Position numbers and translations under genes: made by a program | In this document: one piece after another, positions 10,001 through 17,096 of the stretch | Layout: the number at the start of each line of letters is the position of its first letter | Position numbering within the stretch: the stretch's first letter is position 1 | NCBI RefSeq assembly: GCF_938041965.1 | Contig: NZ_CALISE010000023.1 | Coordinates: forward strand, 54,291 to 118,290 | DNA from: an uncultured Mogibacterium sp. | GTDB taxonomy: Bacteria; Bacillota; Clostridia; Peptostreptococcales; Anaerovoracaceae | Length of the DNA stretch: 64,000 nt | Reading direction: 5' to 3' | The notes under the pieces: model-generated | Databases searched by the model: none | What the model was told of the DNA's origin: nothing | What the model saw: only the letters and a program-made list of their open reading frames with translations

Positions 10001-10053
10001 ATTAGGGTAACAGAATCATGATAACTTCCTGCTTTTACAATTGTCTTTAGCAT
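7048..10053 (-). CDS. FdrA-YlbE fusion: oxamate carbamoyltransferase subunits AllF and AllG in one chain
   Basis: The 1001-residue product combines two proteins that are separate in E. coli. Residues 1 to about 520 are FdrA-like: a succinyl-CoA-synthetase-alpha-type Rossmann domain with PGSIGIIGASGTGIQE near 190-205 and GTGGRDLSEEVGG, then a second domain. A charged linker rich in Glu, Lys and Pro (about 520-545) leads into a DUF1116/YlbE domain covering the rest, with PCHHCNAVGPMGG, GRAIRSIEGGLNVNPLI and GFGQIGAG. FdrA, YlbE and YlbF (DUF2877) have been assigned to oxamate carbamoyltransferase (AllFGH), which splits oxalurate with phosphate into oxamate and carbamoyl phosphate. The order allD, this gene, carbamate kinase fits that reaction exactly. 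The third subunit, AllH, is encoded at 21658-22596. The sum of the separate E. coli lengths is close to the length here, so nothing large is missing. Confidence 0.9.
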   Translation of the reverse strand: MLKTIVKAGSYHDSVTLMLLTNAVSTVDGVNKVSIMMATPANKDIFKQSGLETEELMNATANDMVVVADVSEESVLAALMDKVDEYFAKEANSDKKSKGNKSAKSWDQALKQMPDANLAVISIPGAYAALEADRALDEGMNVFMFSDNVTIEDEKKIKDKAHEKGLVVMGPDCGTGIIQSVPIAFTNTVNPGSIGIIGASGTGIQELTTIIDRLGEGVTNAIGTGGRDLSEEVGGTTMMDVIDAMEKDQTVKVLVVISKPPAKSVRDKIAARLSVYSKPVVCLFLGEKPEYYEEGLYQTYTLDECARLAVSLVRGQKVAEGTVDCDRSKFFNPEDKKTIKAYYSGGTLAGEAAMMIKDALKITDNTHADGFKLNHDGHVVIDLGDDMYTQGKPHPMIDPTKRVECMEEAMDDPSTGVILFDVVLGYGSHDDMAGALIPAVETLKNKAKAQNREMFFVAEVCGTRNDYQDYDESVKKLQDAGVIVAETNKLAVETAIEAVGYKFTEEPKETRTKEVKEFTPAEPSEKLLSMLSHKPKVINIGLKSFAEVTAKFGCDVVQYDWMPPAGGNIELIKALNFLRNYEGFDIDEANRKVIAKVVAAQPVLKDNVPAMTVIPELNENNGRVILHAGPPIEYKDMPATVQGSCVGAVLFEEWADNEADARKLLESGEIKFIPCHHCNAVGPMGGITTQHMPVFVVQNETDGNYAYCQMNEGIGKVLRFGAYSEEVVNRLRWMRDVLGPTLGRAIRSIEGGLNVNPLIAKAIAMGDEFHQRNIAASLCFLKEMAPIITDMDMPEDEKSQVIKFLSDTDQFFLNIMMATGKSIMDGARRLTEGTVVTAMCRNGVNFGIRIAGMGDEWFTGPVNTPQGLYFTGYDGEDACPDIGDSAITETVGVGGMAMIAAPAVTRFVGAGGYEDALNTSNEMTEITIDRNPNYIIPNWNFTGTCLGIDARLVVEKGITPVINTGIAHKIAGFGQIGAGTVHPPIEAFEKAVLAYAKKLGF

Positions 10054-10072
10054 TTATTCTCTCCCTTTTATA

Positions 10073-11125
10073 TTAGTCAGCAAATCTATTCTTGTGATCA
10101 TATCTATTAAAGTGAACCGGTTCACCCTTTAAATACTCAACTAGTTCGTCTGCAACATCTAAACCACCTGTTGCATAAGCCTTTTCCATTCTATTCTTAG
10201 CTCTCTCTCCAGGGAAGTTTACCTTATCAAATCCTGGAGCAGGCTTCATTGCATCAAGTTCGTCTAGGCACTGACTCATAGCCTTCTTGAAGGCCTCTGC
10301 ACCAACAAATCTCTCTGGGTCAATTACGATATGCATCTGACCAAGTCTTCTGCCCTCTGAAAGATCGTGGTACATGGAGCTAACATGACCACCGAATGGT
10401 ACACCAAGAAGAATTCCAGAGAAAACATCTACGAGCATCATAAGCCCATATCCCTTAGCCCCAGCAATAGGGTTAAGAGCATTAACCTTATGCGGATCTG
10501 TAACAGGAGCACCATTCTCATCCACTGCCCAATCTGCAGGAATTTCCTCATGCTTAGATCTCTTATCTAGAATCTTTCCCCAAGCCTGAACTGTAGTAGC
10601 CATATCAAATACTACCTTTCTATCATCGGTGGTTGGAGCTGCAAATGACATAGGGTTTGTTCCGTAATATGGTTCAGCACCACCGTAAGGAACTGCCATA
10701 GGATCTGACTGACAGAACGAAATTGCTAGTAGATCTTCATCTGCAGCCATCTCTGTGTAGTAACCAATGGATCCCGAGTGTGAAAGGTTTGCCATTCCCA
10801 CAACAGCGATTCCATTCTTCTTAGCCATCTCAATAGCTTTTTCCATGCCTGCCTTAGCAACAGTAAAACCTATCCCATTATCTCCATCAAGGATTCCAGA
10901 GCATGGTCCAGTTTCCTTCCAAGTCATGTTTGGCTCAACTGTGATTCCACCTTTAGCAATTCTCTCACTATAATACTCAACTCTTACTGCACCGTGAGAA
11001 TAGTAACCTCTTTCATGAGCCCAAGTAAGAATCTCTGCTGTAGTTTCAGCGTCATCAGCATGTAGTCCCGCCTGCATGAGTTTATTTTTCATTAAGCCCT
11101 TTAATTCTTCTCTCGATAATTTCAC
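10073..11125 (-). CDS. allD: Ureidoglycolate dehydrogenase
   Basis: A 350-residue NAD-dependent enzyme of the malate/L-lactate/sulfolactate dehydrogenase family that oxidises ureidoglycolate to oxalurate. Hallmarks are the SHGAVRVEYYSERIAKGG start, VVGMANLSHSGSIGYY with the catalytic His, YGTNPMSFAAPT and NPIAGAKGYGL. The start I prefer is GTG at 11125, which has GGAGG about 8 bases upstream and gives KLSREELKGLM as the N terminus, matching E. coli AllD; the ATG at 11158 would add eleven unmatched residues and has no ribosome site. It lies 19 bases upstream of the fdrA-ylbE fusion. The operon context separates it from ordinary malate dehydrogenases. Confidence 0.9.
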   Translation of the reverse strand: MKLSREELKGLMKNKLMQAGLHADDAETTAEILTWAHERGYYSHGAVRVEYYSERIAKGGITVEPNMTWKETGPCSGILDGDNGIGFTVAKAGMEKAIEMAKKNGIAVVGMANLSHSGSIGYYTEMAADEDLLAISFCQSDPMAVPYGGAEPYYGTNPMSFAAPTTDDRKVVFDMATTVQAWGKILDKRSKHEEIPADWAVDENGAPVTDPHKVNALNPIAGAKGYGLMMLVDVFSGILLGVPFGGHVSSMYHDLSEGRRLGQMHIVIDPERFVGAEAFKKAMSQCLDELDAMKPAPGFDKVNFPGERAKNRMEKAYATGGLDVADELVEYLKGEPVHFNRYDHKNRFAD

Positions 11126-11229
11126 TTGTTTTTTTCCTCCATGAACCTGCATATACAAATTCTTTCTATAAAACAGGTCCGCATCTATGACGCGAACCTG
11201 TTACCAACAATTCATAATATTGTTTAAAC

Positions 11230-12015
11230 TTACAGCTCAACGTCTCTGTTGCAATCCTTTGAGTAGATGTAGATAAAGTCTTCAGTACCTACACCGTAGC
11301 AAGCCTGTGGTACGTATGAGTCCATGAATACATAGTCACCCTTCTGTAGAGGAACCCACTCATCATCTAGCACGTACATCCCCTTACCCTGTAGGAAGTA
11401 TGCGCCATGCTCCTGAATGTGAGTTTCGATATATCCATGGCATGCACCTGGAGCAAATTTCAGCACGTGCATGTTCATATCAAATCCTAGATCCTCTGCT
11501 GCTGGTAGGAAGTCTTTGCTCTGACAGTTTGTCATTCCCTCGTAATCCTTCCAAGGTGTATCGTTAATATTTGCAACAACTGTGTAAGCTTCTTTTCCAG
11601 GAAGTGGGTTGTATCTTCTTCTGTAGATATAAACGAAAGCGTCCTTGTCGCTATTGTTTACGAAGCTGAATGGCTTATCTGCTGGCGAATAAATGTACCC
11701 ACCTTCTGTTAAATCAGCTTCTTTATCAGCATTCTTTACTGTAAGCTCTCCACTAATTACATATAGGAAAGATTCGATTCCGTCTCCACCAATCTTGTCG
11801 TTCTTTCCGCCTGGGTGAACTGTTGAAATATAATCAGCAAATGATGCGCCCATAGCGGGTGAACCTAGAATAGTTGTATCGCAGTTCTCATAGCCCGGAA
11901 TAACGTTCTTAACGATGCCGTCTGGCTCAAGAATAGTGTACTTACCCTTCTTATAAACAGATCTTGTCGAAAGCAGTGTCTCTCTGTAACCGGTATTATT
12001 GTTTAAATAACTCAT
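11230..12015 (-). CDS. allE: (S)-ureidoglycine aminohydrolase
   Basis: This 261-residue bicupin removes ammonia from (S)-ureidoglycine to give (S)-ureidoglycolate, the step between AllC and AllD. The N-terminal half has GNAxxx-like cupin strands around FLYVISGELTV and the C-terminal cupin carries the metal site region with HIQEHGAYFLQGKGMYVLDD and VPLQKGDYVFMDSYVPQ. NNNTGYRETLLSTRSVYKKGKY at the start is typical of the YlbA family. It is the first gene of the minus-strand operon running through allD, the fdrA-ylbE fusion, the kinase, permease, allC and the regulator. GAGAGG lies about 8 bases before the ATG. Confidence 0.92.
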   Translation of the reverse strand: MSYLNNNTGYRETLLSTRSVYKKGKYTILEPDGIVKNVIPGYENCDTTILGSPAMGASFADYISTVHPGGKNDKIGGDGIESFLYVISGELTVKNADKEADLTEGGYIYSPADKPFSFVNNSDKDAFVYIYRRRYNPLPGKEAYTVVANINDTPWKDYEGMTNCQSKDFLPAAEDLGFDMNMHVLKFAPGACHGYIETHIQEHGAYFLQGKGMYVLDDEWVPLQKGDYVFMDSYVPQACYGVGTEDFIYIYSKDCNRDVEL

Positions 12016-12395
12016 GAAGTTTACCTCTCTTCCTCATGTTTAATAATAATAGACTTTTAACTTGGCGAAACTTATCAACCAATTTTCTATAACAATTTAA
12101 TCATCTTTCAACCTTTTTTTCAAGTGTTAGTTTGAAATTTTATGTTCTAAATATCGACCTTATTGCTTTTTTGAATTTTATCTAATAGTGTTATATAATT
12201 CTATACGATTTCATTGTATTTATCATGTATTTTCAAGCTTTCTAAGCTATATTTATTTTGCGGATTTTCTAATACAATGTAATTAAAATATACATCATCT
12301 ATTTTTATTTATTAATTAATAATTCATTGGTCAGATAATTTTTATTTTTAATATAAAAATTTTTTTGGATAGCAATTGAAGGAGTTATTTAAACC
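12016..12395. promoter_or_regulatory. Divergent intergenic control region between allE and the hydrolase gene
   Basis: This 380-base, very AT-rich gap holds the promoters for allE (minus) and the alpha/beta hydrolase (plus). A TATCAACCAATTTTC site lies at 12073-12087 (minus-strand reading GAAAATTGGTTGATA), a second TTTCAACC half-site starts at 12106, and a TTGGTCAGA half-site, resembling GntR/FCD operators, lies at about 12327-12335. No convincing -35/-10 pair with 17-base spacing could be picked for either direction, and no small gene is visible. Confidence 0.55.
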
Positions 12396-13247
12396 ATGTT
12401 AGATGTTAAGAATATTACGGTTTCAAAAGAAAACAGTATTAACTCGTCAAGAAGATTCACTTTTTATTATCCTAGCGGCTCTTCCATACGCGCTTTAATC
12501 GTATACGTACACGGAGGCGGACTGCTATGCGGTAATGCGAAGGATTTGCCAGAATTACATAAAGAGAGATTGACAGACGAGGGCTATGCAATTTTAGCTA
12601 TTGATTATCCTCTTGCCCCGCAGGTGAAGATTGATGCTATTCTAGAAGACATAATTGATTCTATAAATAATTGTTTTGAGCTAACTGACCTTAGAAGTGA
12701 TCTCCCATTATTTGTATGGGGTCGATCTGCAGGTGCTTACCTCGCACTGCTCGCATCTGCTAGCGATAAGCTCCACCTTAAATTGAACGGAATAATTTCA
12801 TACTACGGTTATGGTTTTCTATGTGACGGTTGGTATGACACGCCAAGCCCACACTATATGAACCTTCCTCTTGTCGAAGAAAACTCTACGAAGATTCACG
12901 ATAAAGAAATCGTATATCGAGGGGATATAGCTAACTATTTCAGCACATATATATACGCAAGGCAGACTGGAAAATGGAAAGACTTGATCTACGAGGGCCG
13001 CGATAAATATTTCTTTTTGTTATACACGTTAAGAGCCGTAGATAGTCTTCCAGCGCCTTTATTTGCTGCACATAGTACAGGTGATACAGATGTTCCATAT
13101 AGCGAATTCATCGCCTTATGTAATAAATATCATCCTGATAAATTCGTTGTCTCTATACCTGAACATGACTTCGACAGGAATACGAATGAACCTGAGACAG
13201 TTGAACTTCTTAATAAGACTATTTCATTTGTATCAAATAATATTTAA
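12396..13247 (+). CDS. Alpha/beta hydrolase of the HSL/esterase type
   Basis: A 283-residue cytoplasmic hydrolase. It carries the oxyanion-hole HGGGLL (about residue 46), the nucleophile elbow GRSAG (Ser about 111), a late Asp in STGDTDVP and a His in IPEHDFD, so the catalytic triad is complete. GAAGGAG lies 11 bases before the ATG. It is transcribed divergently from allE and shares its control region, so it may act on a ureide, ester or amide linked to the island, but the substrate is unknown. Lipase or carboxylesterase activity on a small substrate is the conservative call. It is followed by a short dyad and the convergent acetyltransferase gene. Confidence 0.75.
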   Translation: MLDVKNITVSKENSINSSRRFTFYYPSGSSIRALIVYVHGGGLLCGNAKDLPELHKERLTDEGYAILAIDYPLAPQVKIDAILEDIIDSINNCFELTDLRSDLPLFVWGRSAGAYLALLASASDKLHLKLNGIISYYGYGFLCDGWYDTPSPHYMNLPLVEENSTKIHDKEIVYRGDIANYFSTYIYARQTGKWKDLIYEGRDKYFFLLYTLRAVDSLPAPLFAAHSTGDTDVPYSEFIALCNKYHPDKFVVSIPEHDFDRNTNEPETVELLNKTISFVSNNI

Positions 13248-13260
13248 ATATAATTAGATG

Positions 13261-13304
13261 CTATGAGAGATTCCGTATGAAAATTCATCTGTATTTTCTC
13301 ATAG
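13261..13304. terminator. Possible bidirectional terminator between convergent genes
   Basis: CTATGAGA at 13261-13268 pairs with TCTCATAG at 13297-13304, enclosing an inner ATGAA/TTCAT pair, with an AT-rich run on the plus-strand side. It overlaps the last codons of the acetyltransferase gene. The long loop makes this a moderate call. Confidence 0.4.
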
Positions 13305-13740
13305 TATATTTTAGCTTTGGGTTCTCAATTATTTTCTCTATTCTAAACCCTTGTTTTTCATATAGGTTCTTAGCAACTTTATTAGAATCAAAAACTGATA
13401 AGGTAATGCTATTAACGTTTTTATTATCAAAAATGTATTTTAAAAATTCTTTTAATGCCATTGACCCTAAGCCCATGCCTGTTTTTTCAGGATTTATTAC
13501 AAACCTACCGATGTGGATACTATCTTTACTTGATCTTATTTCTTGTATTATCCCGACAAACTCATCGTCACTAAAAATTGAAAAAACATTTTCAAGTTTT
13601 CTTATTTTGTCACAATCAAGTGGATAAGATACCTTGTTCCCCATCCATTGTTCTTGAAAATCCTTACCCTTATCATTAGACCATTCACATAAAGACAATG
13701 CATTAGCATCATTTATGCCTTTTTCAATTAAGATATTCAT
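13285..13740 (-). CDS. GNAT-family N-acetyltransferase
   Basis: About 151 residues with the GNAT acetyl-CoA fold: the strand and P-loop-like stretch VINPEKTGMGLGSMALKEFLKYIF (Q/RxxGxG/A-type motif A) and the late motif VFDSNKVAKNLYEKQGFR, which is typical of RimI-like enzymes. The ATG at 13740 or the TTG at 13749 could be the start; AGGAG precedes both. It begins 22-31 bases after the sirtuin gene and on the same strand, so macrodomain, SirTM and acetyltransferase look like one operon. The substrate is unknown; a link to protein modification reversed by the sirtuin/macrodomain pair is inference. Confidence 0.8.
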   Translation of the reverse strand: MNILIEKGINDANALSLCEWSNDKGKDFQEQWMGNKVSYPLDCDKIRKLENVFSIFSDDEFVGIIQEIRSSKDSIHIGRFVINPEKTGMGLGSMALKEFLKYIFDNKNVNSITLSVFDSNKVAKNLYEKQGFRIEKIIENPKLKYTMRKYR

Positions 13741-13771
13741 ACAACTCAAATTCTCCTAAGATTAGTTATAA

Positions 13772-14761
13772 CTATAATATTCTTTCAAGCACATCACCTA
13801 TATCGCTGCTTATACATATGCTTCTATCTTCAAGCTCTACTGGACAAAATGCTTCTCCGTAGTTAACACACGCATATGTTGAGTTCTTATTTGCAATCGC
13901 CATCTGCCAGAATGGAAACTTTATTATCACCGGTGTGTTTGCACCGACACCTAGCTCAAGAAATAGCACATGCATGTTCTCGTGTCTGCGCAGGAAATCC
14001 GAATATCTTGCCGAAGCATCTCGCCAGCCACCATCTTCGACAAAAGTCCCATCAGCTCTAAGGTTATTTGTTACTGGTCCTCCTGTGGTTGGCATAACAG
14101 GAATTAGTTCAGAAGGTATCTGCATCTTGATTGACTTATCACTAGGAACATCGAATTCGCCAGAATCATCACGTATAAATCCCTGTGCCTCCATAGCTCT
14201 ATTGACCCAGACTTCGTTGTCAAAGGTAATGCCATCCTTACCATCCTCACTTTGGAACAGCCCGAAGTCTCCTTGTGTATAGAATAACCTCTTTTTATCA
14301 AAACCTGACCTCTGAAACTGGTGATCAACATTCGTAGTTACTACAAAATAATCTTTTCTACTAACAACCTTAAGTAAATTTTCATAGACAGGCTTAGGAG
14401 CCTTTATATATCTATTATAGTAAATTGCCCTTGCCCACCATGCCCAGCGAGTCTCATCGTTAGGAAATGGAAAAAAACCGCCTGAATATATATCGGTTAT
14501 TCCATACTCTTCTGCAAAATCAAAAAAATATCTTTCAAATCGTTCGCCGCTATACGTAAAACCCGCCGATGTTGAAAGACCTGCCCCAGCTCCGATAATC
14601 ACAGCATCGGCTGCATCCATAACTGCCGCCAGCTTTTTCGTTCTTTCTTGAATAGAGCCTTCACCATAAACCATCTGGCCATTGAGGTAGCTCATAACCG
14701 CCTGCCCTCTCTTTATGCTCTCTATATATCCATTAGGTCTATCTCTAAATAAGTCTCTCAT
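13772..14761 (-). CDS. Class M sirtuin (SirTM), macrodomain-linked protein ADP-ribosyltransferase
   Basis: A 329-residue sirtuin of the macrodomain-linked class. The NAD-binding loop reads GAGAGLSTSAGFTYSGERF near residue 57, where canonical sirtuins have GAGxSxxSGIPDFR. The usual QNxD-plus-catalytic-His region reads TTNVDHQFQRSGF, then LFYTQGDFG; the catalytic His position is a Gln, as described for SirTM enzymes, which ADP-ribosylate instead of deacetylating. It overlaps the macrodomain gene by 17 bases. Characterised SirTM operons also encode a lipoylated GcvH-like carrier and LplA2; neither is present here, so the target protein is not evident. It may be lipoylated GcvH encoded elsewhere. 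Confidence 0.85.
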   Translation of the reverse strand: MRDLFRDRPNGYIESIKRGQAVMSYLNGQMVYGEGSIQERTKKLAAVMDAADAVIIGAGAGLSTSAGFTYSGERFERYFFDFAEEYGITDIYSGGFFPFPNDETRWAWWARAIYYNRYIKAPKPVYENLLKVVSRKDYFVVTTNVDHQFQRSGFDKKRLFYTQGDFGLFQSEDGKDGITFDNEVWVNRAMEAQGFIRDDSGEFDVPSDKSIKMQIPSELIPVMPTTGGPVTNNLRADGTFVEDGGWRDASARYSDFLRRHENMHVLFLELGVGANTPVIIKFPFWQMAIANKNSTYACVNYGEAFCPVELEDRSICISSDIGDVLERIL

Positions 14762-15548
14762 AATACCCTCTATCCTCGTCCTTAAATACGTTAAATATCA
14801 CTCTGTCCATAACCCCTGGGTGTTCCGAGAGCCAGCTTCTTACAGTACTAACTGCAATTTCTGCAGCGCGCTCATTAGGAAAATGGAATACCCCTGTCGA
14901 GATACAGCAAAACGCTACTGTCTTTAAACTGTTTTCCATGCACATATTTAGTGTGTTGATATAGCAATTTGCAAGGTCTTGCTCAAGTTCATGAGTAAGA
15001 CTGAACTGGACGATAGGTCCAACAACATGGATAACTTTCTTCGCCGGCAAGTTATATCCGTCTGTAAGCATGGGGATTCCCGTTGGCTGCTCATAGTCAG
15101 GTCCAAACTTGGCTCTTAGCCGATTCATATGCCTGTTACATTCCTCTCTAAGCTGCACCCCTGCGTATGTATGAATGCAGTTATCTATACAAGTATGCAT
15201 AGGGATAAAACAGCCTAGCATCTGTGAGTTGGCAGCATTTACTATTGCATCTACAGACAGCCTAGTAATGTCCCCTTGCCAAATTGAGAGACATTCGCTT
15301 CTAATAGGAATATCATTTACTTCAACAATTCCATGCTCATCTGCCACGCCTTTTAAATATTCATCTTGAACTCTCAAAATTAAATCGTCGATGTGACGAG
15401 GGCTGCGGATGTTCATAAGCGAACGAAGAAGTCGCCTTTTTCCAATAACATCCCCTGGCGTTTGCAAATCCTTATAATCTATAGAATCTGCTTTAAATTG
15501 CTCAACTAGAAAATCTAACCTCTCAGCTTGTGTCATCTTTTCATTCAT
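14745..15548 (-). CDS. Zinc-dependent macrodomain protein-ADP-ribose hydrolase
   Basis: This 267-residue protein has an N-terminal helical extension (residues 1-80) and a macrodomain. The ADP-ribose loop is WQGDITRLSVDAIVNAANS, followed by the zinc-macrodomain signature GCFIPMHTCIDNCIHTYAG whose Cys, His and Cys bind zinc, and later ISTGVFHFPNERAAEIAV. Enzymes of this subclass remove ADP-ribose that the partner SirTM attaches. The start has GGGG 8 bases upstream, and a TATAAT at 15579-15584 (minus strand), just after the terminator of the allantoinase operon, is a likely promoter element. It is the first gene of macro-SirTM-acetyltransferase. Reaction assignment follows the family; the modified substrate is unknown. 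Confidence 0.87.
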   Translation of the reverse strand: MNEKMTQAERLDFLVEQFKADSIDYKDLQTPGDVIGKRRLLRSLMNIRSPRHIDDLILRVQDEYLKGVADEHGIVEVNDIPIRSECLSIWQGDITRLSVDAIVNAANSQMLGCFIPMHTCIDNCIHTYAGVQLREECNRHMNRLRAKFGPDYEQPTGIPMLTDGYNLPAKKVIHVVGPIVQFSLTHELEQDLANCYINTLNMCMENSLKTVAFCCISTGVFHFPNERAAEIAVSTVRSWLSEHPGVMDRVIFNVFKDEDRGYYERLI

Positions 15549-15585
15549 ATCTATTCCCCGCTTTCACAACTTAAAGATATTATAC

Positions 15586-15628
15586 CAAAATAAAAGCTCA
15601 TTCACTCCATATTTGAGTGAATGAGCTT
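15586..15628 (-). terminator. Terminator of the allantoinase/permease operon
   Basis: A perfect 14-base-pair stem (15594-15607 with 15615-15628, arms AAGCTCATTCACTC/GAGTGAATGAGCTT) with a 7-base loop is followed on the minus strand by TTATTTT. It separates the allB/NCS1 transcript from the macrodomain operon. Confidence 0.88.
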
Positions 15629-15692
15629 GATGCATTTTAGTTTATCTTAGAAAATGTTATTCGCAAATTCCGCAATCATGATAGCTACTCGT

Positions 15693-17063
15693 TTATTTCT
15701 CGAGTGTAGTTCCTTTTCTGAAGTTCTCACAAGACTTCATATTCTTCATTAGCAGGTAATAGATAACCCCTGTAGGAATCGTAGCTGTGAAGAACGAAAG
15801 GTCAACCTTATACAGTCCGATTGCGGCACCCACTACAGTTGCGATAATAGCTGCCATGTTTACACCAGCTTTTGATCCATTTGGATTATATAGATCGTCT
15901 AGCTGCTCCTTAGTGAAGTTTCTCTTGTGGAGAATGAAGTAGTCAACAATAAGGATAGCAAAGATTGGAGCGAAGAACGCCGAGTAAATCTTAACGAATA
16001 GCGATAGACCTGCTGCAGAGCTATCATTAGTTAGGATCCATGGGCAAGTTGCTACTGCAAGGATTCCGATTAGGATTACCGCAGTTCTGTGCTTCATCTT
16101 AAATGTATCCATGAATACGTATGCTGGTGGAATTACGTTACTTGCAAGGTTTGTCGAAAGCTGTGCAAATATGATAAATGCCAGCGTAACAACCAGTACA
16201 ATCTTATTATCTACCATCTCTGCAAACGCGTTGATTGGATTTGCAATTCCAGTAGCTGTCGATGCCATAGCACCGATAATTCCAAGCATAACTGTCGCAG
16301 GAACCATAGCCATGAAATACGAGAAACCTCTTACAGGTGCGCTGTATCCTTGCTTCATCTCACGAGAATAGTCCGATGCATTGAGCATTACTGTAGTTGA
16401 GTTTCCAAAGAAAGCAATTACAGAAGCAACAAATGGAAGTCCCCATGTACCGCTCTTATGCATTAGGTTAGCAGAAATAGCATCCCACTGAGTTGTGAGG
16501 CATATGTAAAGCAGATAGAACATTGCTATTACAATTACTGTTCCGCCGATATTTCCGACCCACTTTGCACCCTTGAATCCCTTGATTGAGAGCAGAATCT
16601 GCACAATCTGGAAGAGAATGAAGAATAGCCAGATATTATCATAGTGGAATAATAGTTTCGAAATATTGTTGATAGCTGCTCCACCTAGCCACGTCTGGTA
16701 GCCATACCATACGATAGCCGGAAGACCTCTGATCATAGATGGAAGTACATTTCCCTTAGTACCATATGCACTCTTAAGATGAATGGAATATGGTGCTCCA
16801 GTCTTATAACCAAACTGGTCATTCATAGCTATTCCAACTACTAGAATCGTTGAACCAAGCAGCACTGCCAGGAACAGCTGCATTAGATTAAGCCCTGTCT
16901 CCATCTGAGCGGATCCCATTGCCAGAGTTCCTATTGAGATACAGCCACCGAGCCAAAGCATTGTGTTCGAGCCCCAGCTCATGGTACGTTTCTCCCACGG
17001 AATCGGTTTGATGCTCTCGCCCTCATTATTTGAGGTGTTTACGTTCTTGTTTTCTGTACTCAT
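15693..17063 (-). CDS. NCS1-family ureide/nucleobase permease (copy 1)
   Basis: A 456-residue, 12-helix cation symporter of the cytosine/purine/allantoin family. Family segments include WLGGCISIGTLAMGSAQ in helix 1, RGLPAIVWYGYQTWLGG, and NASDYSREM. It lies 33 bases after allantoinase copy 1 and is the last gene of the four-gene run. It is clearly a paralogue of the permease at 18597-19958, with the same closing pattern PTGVxYYLLMKxM and NFRxGT. Allantoin is the likely substrate of one copy; a different hydantoin, or a nucleobase such as uracil or cytosine, for the other cannot be ruled out from sequence. Confidence 0.88.
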   Translation of the reverse strand: MSTENKNVNTSNNEGESIKPIPWEKRTMSWGSNTMLWLGGCISIGTLAMGSAQMETGLNLMQLFLAVLLGSTILVVGIAMNDQFGYKTGAPYSIHLKSAYGTKGNVLPSMIRGLPAIVWYGYQTWLGGAAINNISKLLFHYDNIWLFFILFQIVQILLSIKGFKGAKWVGNIGGTVIVIAMFYLLYICLTTQWDAISANLMHKSGTWGLPFVASVIAFFGNSTTVMLNASDYSREMKQGYSAPVRGFSYFMAMVPATVMLGIIGAMASTATGIANPINAFAEMVDNKIVLVVTLAFIIFAQLSTNLASNVIPPAYVFMDTFKMKHRTAVILIGILAVATCPWILTNDSSAAGLSLFVKIYSAFFAPIFAILIVDYFILHKRNFTKEQLDDLYNPNGSKAGVNMAAIIATVVGAAIGLYKVDLSFFTATIPTGVIYYLLMKNMKSCENFRKGTTLEK

Positions 17064-17096
17064 ATTGTATTGTTCTCCCTTAATTATTTAGCACCT

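Noticed and set aside
7048..10053. FdrA part as a succinyl-CoA or acyl-CoA synthetase
   Set aside because: The Rossmann domain is shared, but it lacks the phospho-His catalytic context and is fused to DUF1116; operon context fits oxamate carbamoyltransferase.
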